Shown: in pieces, positions 60,818-64,000 of the stretch | Layout: each line of letters opens with the position of its first letter | Position numbering within the stretch: the first letter of the stretch is position 1 | Assembly (NCBI GenBank): GCA_017562135.1 | Contig: QEYB01001217.1 | Span: 558,001 to 622,000 of the forward strand | Direction: 5' to 3' | Length of the DNA stretch: 64,000 nucleotides | Origin: Dipylidium caninum | Lineage: Eukaryota > Platyhelminthes > Cestoda > Cyclophyllidea > Dipylidiidae | Made by a program: the position numbers and the translations under genes | The notes under the pieces: generated by a model | Databases searched by the model: none | What the model was told of the DNA's origin: nothing | Seen by the model: the letters and a program-made list of their open reading frames with translations, nothing else

Positions 60818-63800
60818 GAAAGTGAAGACGAAGGCTAAAATGTTACACATTTCGAACGCAGTTGAGTCACTTGATTCAAAATTCACTTCTTCCTGTGTGT
60901 TTCACACACCCACTTCATCTCAACGCTAAAAACTCGCATTAATGCGCAGCCCAAATTAGGGGGAAAAGGCAAGTGATTCTTTTTCATGCCAATTTTAAAA
61001 TGTTAAGAGGCATTTAGGCAAGTAGGGCATTTTTACTGCTTGCAAAAGAAATTCGGACTAGTCTCAATTTCCTTTTGTTCACACAACCTGTCGTACATGA
61101 TGATTTCTCTTCTACCTTTTGTGGATGCAATTTCTCGCAGATTTATGGCGTGCCATGTAACAATTTATGGCTCAAGGGATGAATTGGTTCATTTAGTCAC
61201 ACGCTTATCGCCTGAAAACTACCCAGATCATTAAATAATAAAAAACTCGAGGTGATGCCAGCCTCCCATTTAGCGAATCTCCTCGCATTGGTCGTAATGT
61301 GCCTCAAATTGCTCAACTCTGGGGCTGACTGATTACAGTGGGGTTGAAAAAAACACTTGGTCAGGTGGGCGATGATTTGTGACTCGTGCAACGACGACCA
61401 AGCGAAGTCGTCGTGGTCGGAGAGGCATGGAGGCAGGACGGGGGGGGGAGTTGGAAAGAAAAGTGACATTTTAAGGAGATGACAGAGGCAGGGAAAACGT
61501 AGGTTCGCCTCTTCAACACCAGACCTGTGGTATGCACCAAAGGAGGATTTATGTAACGCCCTTAATGCGGGATGAGTAAGACAGGCCGGGGTTGGACGAG
61601 CCAACGCCCCACCAGCTCCACCCCACCATTGGCCAAGAGCCGAGGCGTTAGTCAACTTGGAGTGGAGTAGTAACCACTGGGCGTAATGTAGGAGGAACAA
61701 GGAGATAATGCAATAAATGTTCACGAGGTGAGTGACTAAGTCCGCCCAAAAAATACCACTAAGGCGATTTGTCTCCCCACACACACACACACACACACGC
61801 CGACGCGAGTGGCAGAGTGAGCGGGCTCCCGCCGTTCTGCTGTGTTTGTGTTAATTTTTAATGAGAGCACCCATATTAGGCCTCCATTAGCGTTGTGTGT
61901 TTATTACACGCTAAATCCATTGCATAATTCTGCTAGTAATGCCTTGGGGGCAGTCGTGGGTGAGTGCACCAGCCAGCTTGGTTAATGAGTCTACTACACC
62001 GCCAGGCCGCGCCGCGTGGGTTTTTCTGCCGAACAAATTGCCACCAAATGGGAAAGGGAGGAATGTGAGAAAGGGCGGGTGTACCTCCGTAAACGAGTTA
62101 ATTGTATGTGATTTGGGTAATTGTCGAAGATTACTCCTGCCGAAAAGTTGCCCCTGTCGAATTGGCTCCGTGTACTTGGAGCCTGGAAATTTGTGTCGAA
62201 TTCGGTAATCGGCCGCGGTGTGGACACGTGGTGGCGGCTCCCGGCCGCTGTTCCGGCGATCGACAACTTGAGGCGAGACCCTCCGTGGGCTGCTTCGACT
62301 GCCGGAAGGACTGCAAAACGCCTCATCTGCAACAGACACGTAGCATGCCCGAATTAGTGGTGGATTGGTGAACCCAGTGTGGACGACACTTAATCGCCAG
62401 AAATGAGTGTTGTGTGTCCTTTTAGCCGTCATAGGTGGTCGGTTTCATTACTGGCACATGCGAGAAGAGAGGATGTGTAATTACCAGCCTTTAATTAGTT
62501 AACAACGCTAGAAATGCAGAGACTTGGTTTATCTAATTGCAACTTCCTCGGTCCTCATAGTGGGCGAGTGGCTCCGCGGCCGTGCAGCAACGCCGTCCGC
62601 TCGCTCCATTGAACCTGTTGAGCGACCTCACGAAAGGCACCTTTAGTGTCGAAATCTCCCCACCAGATTCATTCAGCCACCCCAGCACAGCGCGACTCAT
62701 AAATCATTCAGGCAGTCTTCAAGCCGCCTGGAATCACAATTCTGCGCGTCGAATAATTCGACTTTTGCCCTCTTCCACTGGAAAATTGCCATTGTCCAGG
62801 TGACTTACACGGAAATTTGACTCTCTTTCTCCTAATCGCACTTGCTCATGCTCGTGGACTCCACAGTCATGTCCACAGCCGGCGTTAAACGCACTCAGGG
62901 CGGTTTAGCCAACTGACAACAGCCAGTGAGACTTGGTGACTCGAGTCAAAAAGGTGAAATGCCACCCATGATCGAGGCAGGGAACAATTAGTGATTGCGA
63001 CAAATGCGTGAAATACCTCCACCAAACCTTTCCAAAAGCAGACTAACAAAAGTGGATCCTGGACAAAAAAGCTATAAACACTTTAGTCTCCTGTCTCGCT
63101 GTCTGCTCGAGCAGAAGTCGCTGCTGACATTTGCAACTTTCAAAAGCGGAATAGCTGGTGAAATTCGTGGGTTTTGGACTGCGTAGTGTAGAGACTTTGT
63201 GGACTGCAACAGTCTCGTATCGGAGAGTGCGAGGTGAACAACAACTGTCTCCCCCAAAAACCGTTCCCTCCCACGCGAATGTGTCCAAACATTTGTCTTA
63301 CGCAACACCTGAATTGAAGGAAGTCAGACTTGGCGTTAGACCAGGCTACTGTTGGTAAGGATTTAAAATTTGGGGATGAGACCTTAAGTTGTGGATGATG
63401 TCGTGGTTCAAGTGAGTTATGCGACACGGGGTGGCAAGAGTGGCAAGGGAGGTGCTTACAACTCTCTCTCCGCGGTGTTTGATGTTCACCACGTTACTCC
63501 AACCTCTTAGCATCACGAGGTCTGCGACGCTGGCCCTAGATGCTTTGCTCCACCAAAGATGTAGAATGCGGCGTTCCAACCTCGGTACGAGGACGAATGA
63601 AAATGCAACTGAGCAGCACCCAGTAAGGAGATTTGGAACCCGGTAATCATTATGGCCACTCCTCCAACATTTAACAATCGGACGGTCGTAGAGAATATTG
63701 GTGAATTGCCTTTTCCTGTCCTGCCGCCTTTTAAATAGGATCTGGATATACCTCTGCGGTCGCCGATTGGAAATAAGTAGTATAGTGCGACTGTCGACGG

Positions 63801-64000
63801 AGACTTCAATAAGCCCACTCATCGGTCATCCCAATCTACTTAAGTGTGACATCATTCAAATGTCTGCCGTATGAAGTCAGGTATGCCAGCATTTTTTCAT
63901 TTATTCCTAACCGAGCAACAGGCAAGTTAGCTGGACGTGGAACTTCGGATGCCGCAAGACCGATACAAGGCGCGGAAATCAAAGACCGCCAACCTCCGGT
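60818..64000. other. Unassigned 3' part of the window
   Basis: Contents include a CA microsatellite at 61778-61798, GC-rich sequence near 61950-62350 with overlapping frames on both strands, and a 158-codon minus-strand frame at 63346-63822 rich in Arg and Leu that may be part of a repeat. No known domain was recognised. Confidence 0.35.
61778..61798. repeat. CA microsatellite
   Basis: About ten CA units. Confidence 0.9.

Noticed and set aside
61911..62432. 173-codon minus-strand frame and overlapping Cys-containing plus frames
   Set aside because: Several frames are open on both strands because the stretch is GC-rich; none matches a family or has clear splice sites.
1..64000. tRNA, rRNA and CRISPR features
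   Set aside because: No convincing T-loop and A/B-box combination, rRNA core sequence or regularly spaced direct repeat was seen by eye.

Overview
This window is eukaryotic and most likely from a flatworm, probably a tapeworm. Genes are broken by spliceosomal introns, and several of these are very short (30, 33 and 37 bp). Eukaryote-only proteins are present (a 26S proteasome lid subunit, a TFIID subunit, an RNase P subunit, complex I subunits or factors, an arrestin and a rhodopsin-type GPCR). Decayed mariner transposons are scattered through it. The taxon is inferred from intron style, gene compactness and the divergence of the GPCR and arrestin; no species marker was seen.

Layout. 0.97-3.4 kb (minus): ZMYND12-like MYND/TPR ciliary protein. 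3.5-21 kb: gene-poor DNA with an almost complete decayed mariner (8.9-10.2 kb), a second fragment directly beside it, and G-rich and TG-rich tracts. 21.2-22.7 kb (plus): a divergent FMRFamide-type peptide GPCR whose coding exon begins at a splice acceptor in frame. 22.7-35.6 kb: gene-poor again, with two more mariner copies abutting at 30.3-32.1 kb. 35.6-40.4 kb: a compact housekeeping cluster of PSMD7 (plus), PYURF/PREY (minus), RPP21 (minus) and TAF8 (plus). RPP21 and PYURF lie in tandem 66 bp apart and look like a two-gene operon. RPP21 and TAF8 start about 100 bp apart, head to head. 41.0-41.9 kb: two small unrecognised candidate genes. 42.2-43.3 kb: a mariner with both inverted repeats and flanking TA still visible. 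44.5-46.8 kb (plus): an intronless, enlarged arrestin. 47.2-47.8 kb (minus): NDUFB4 of complex I, head to head with a multi-exon coiled-coil gene (48.6-55.8 kb or beyond) whose introns lengthen downstream. 56-64 kb: mostly unassigned, GC-richer DNA with one plausible minus-strand Ser-rich exon at 60.2-60.8 kb.

The genes do not form a single pathway. The best leads are the hidden PYURF gene and its apparent operon with RPP21, the GPCR that may need a spliced-leader-supplied AUG and lacks the conserved disulfide cysteines, the large intronless arrestin, and the nested or adjacent mariners of two subfamilies. Exon boundaries were assigned by eye from GT/AG sites, reading phase and remembered family sequences; no alignment or search was run.
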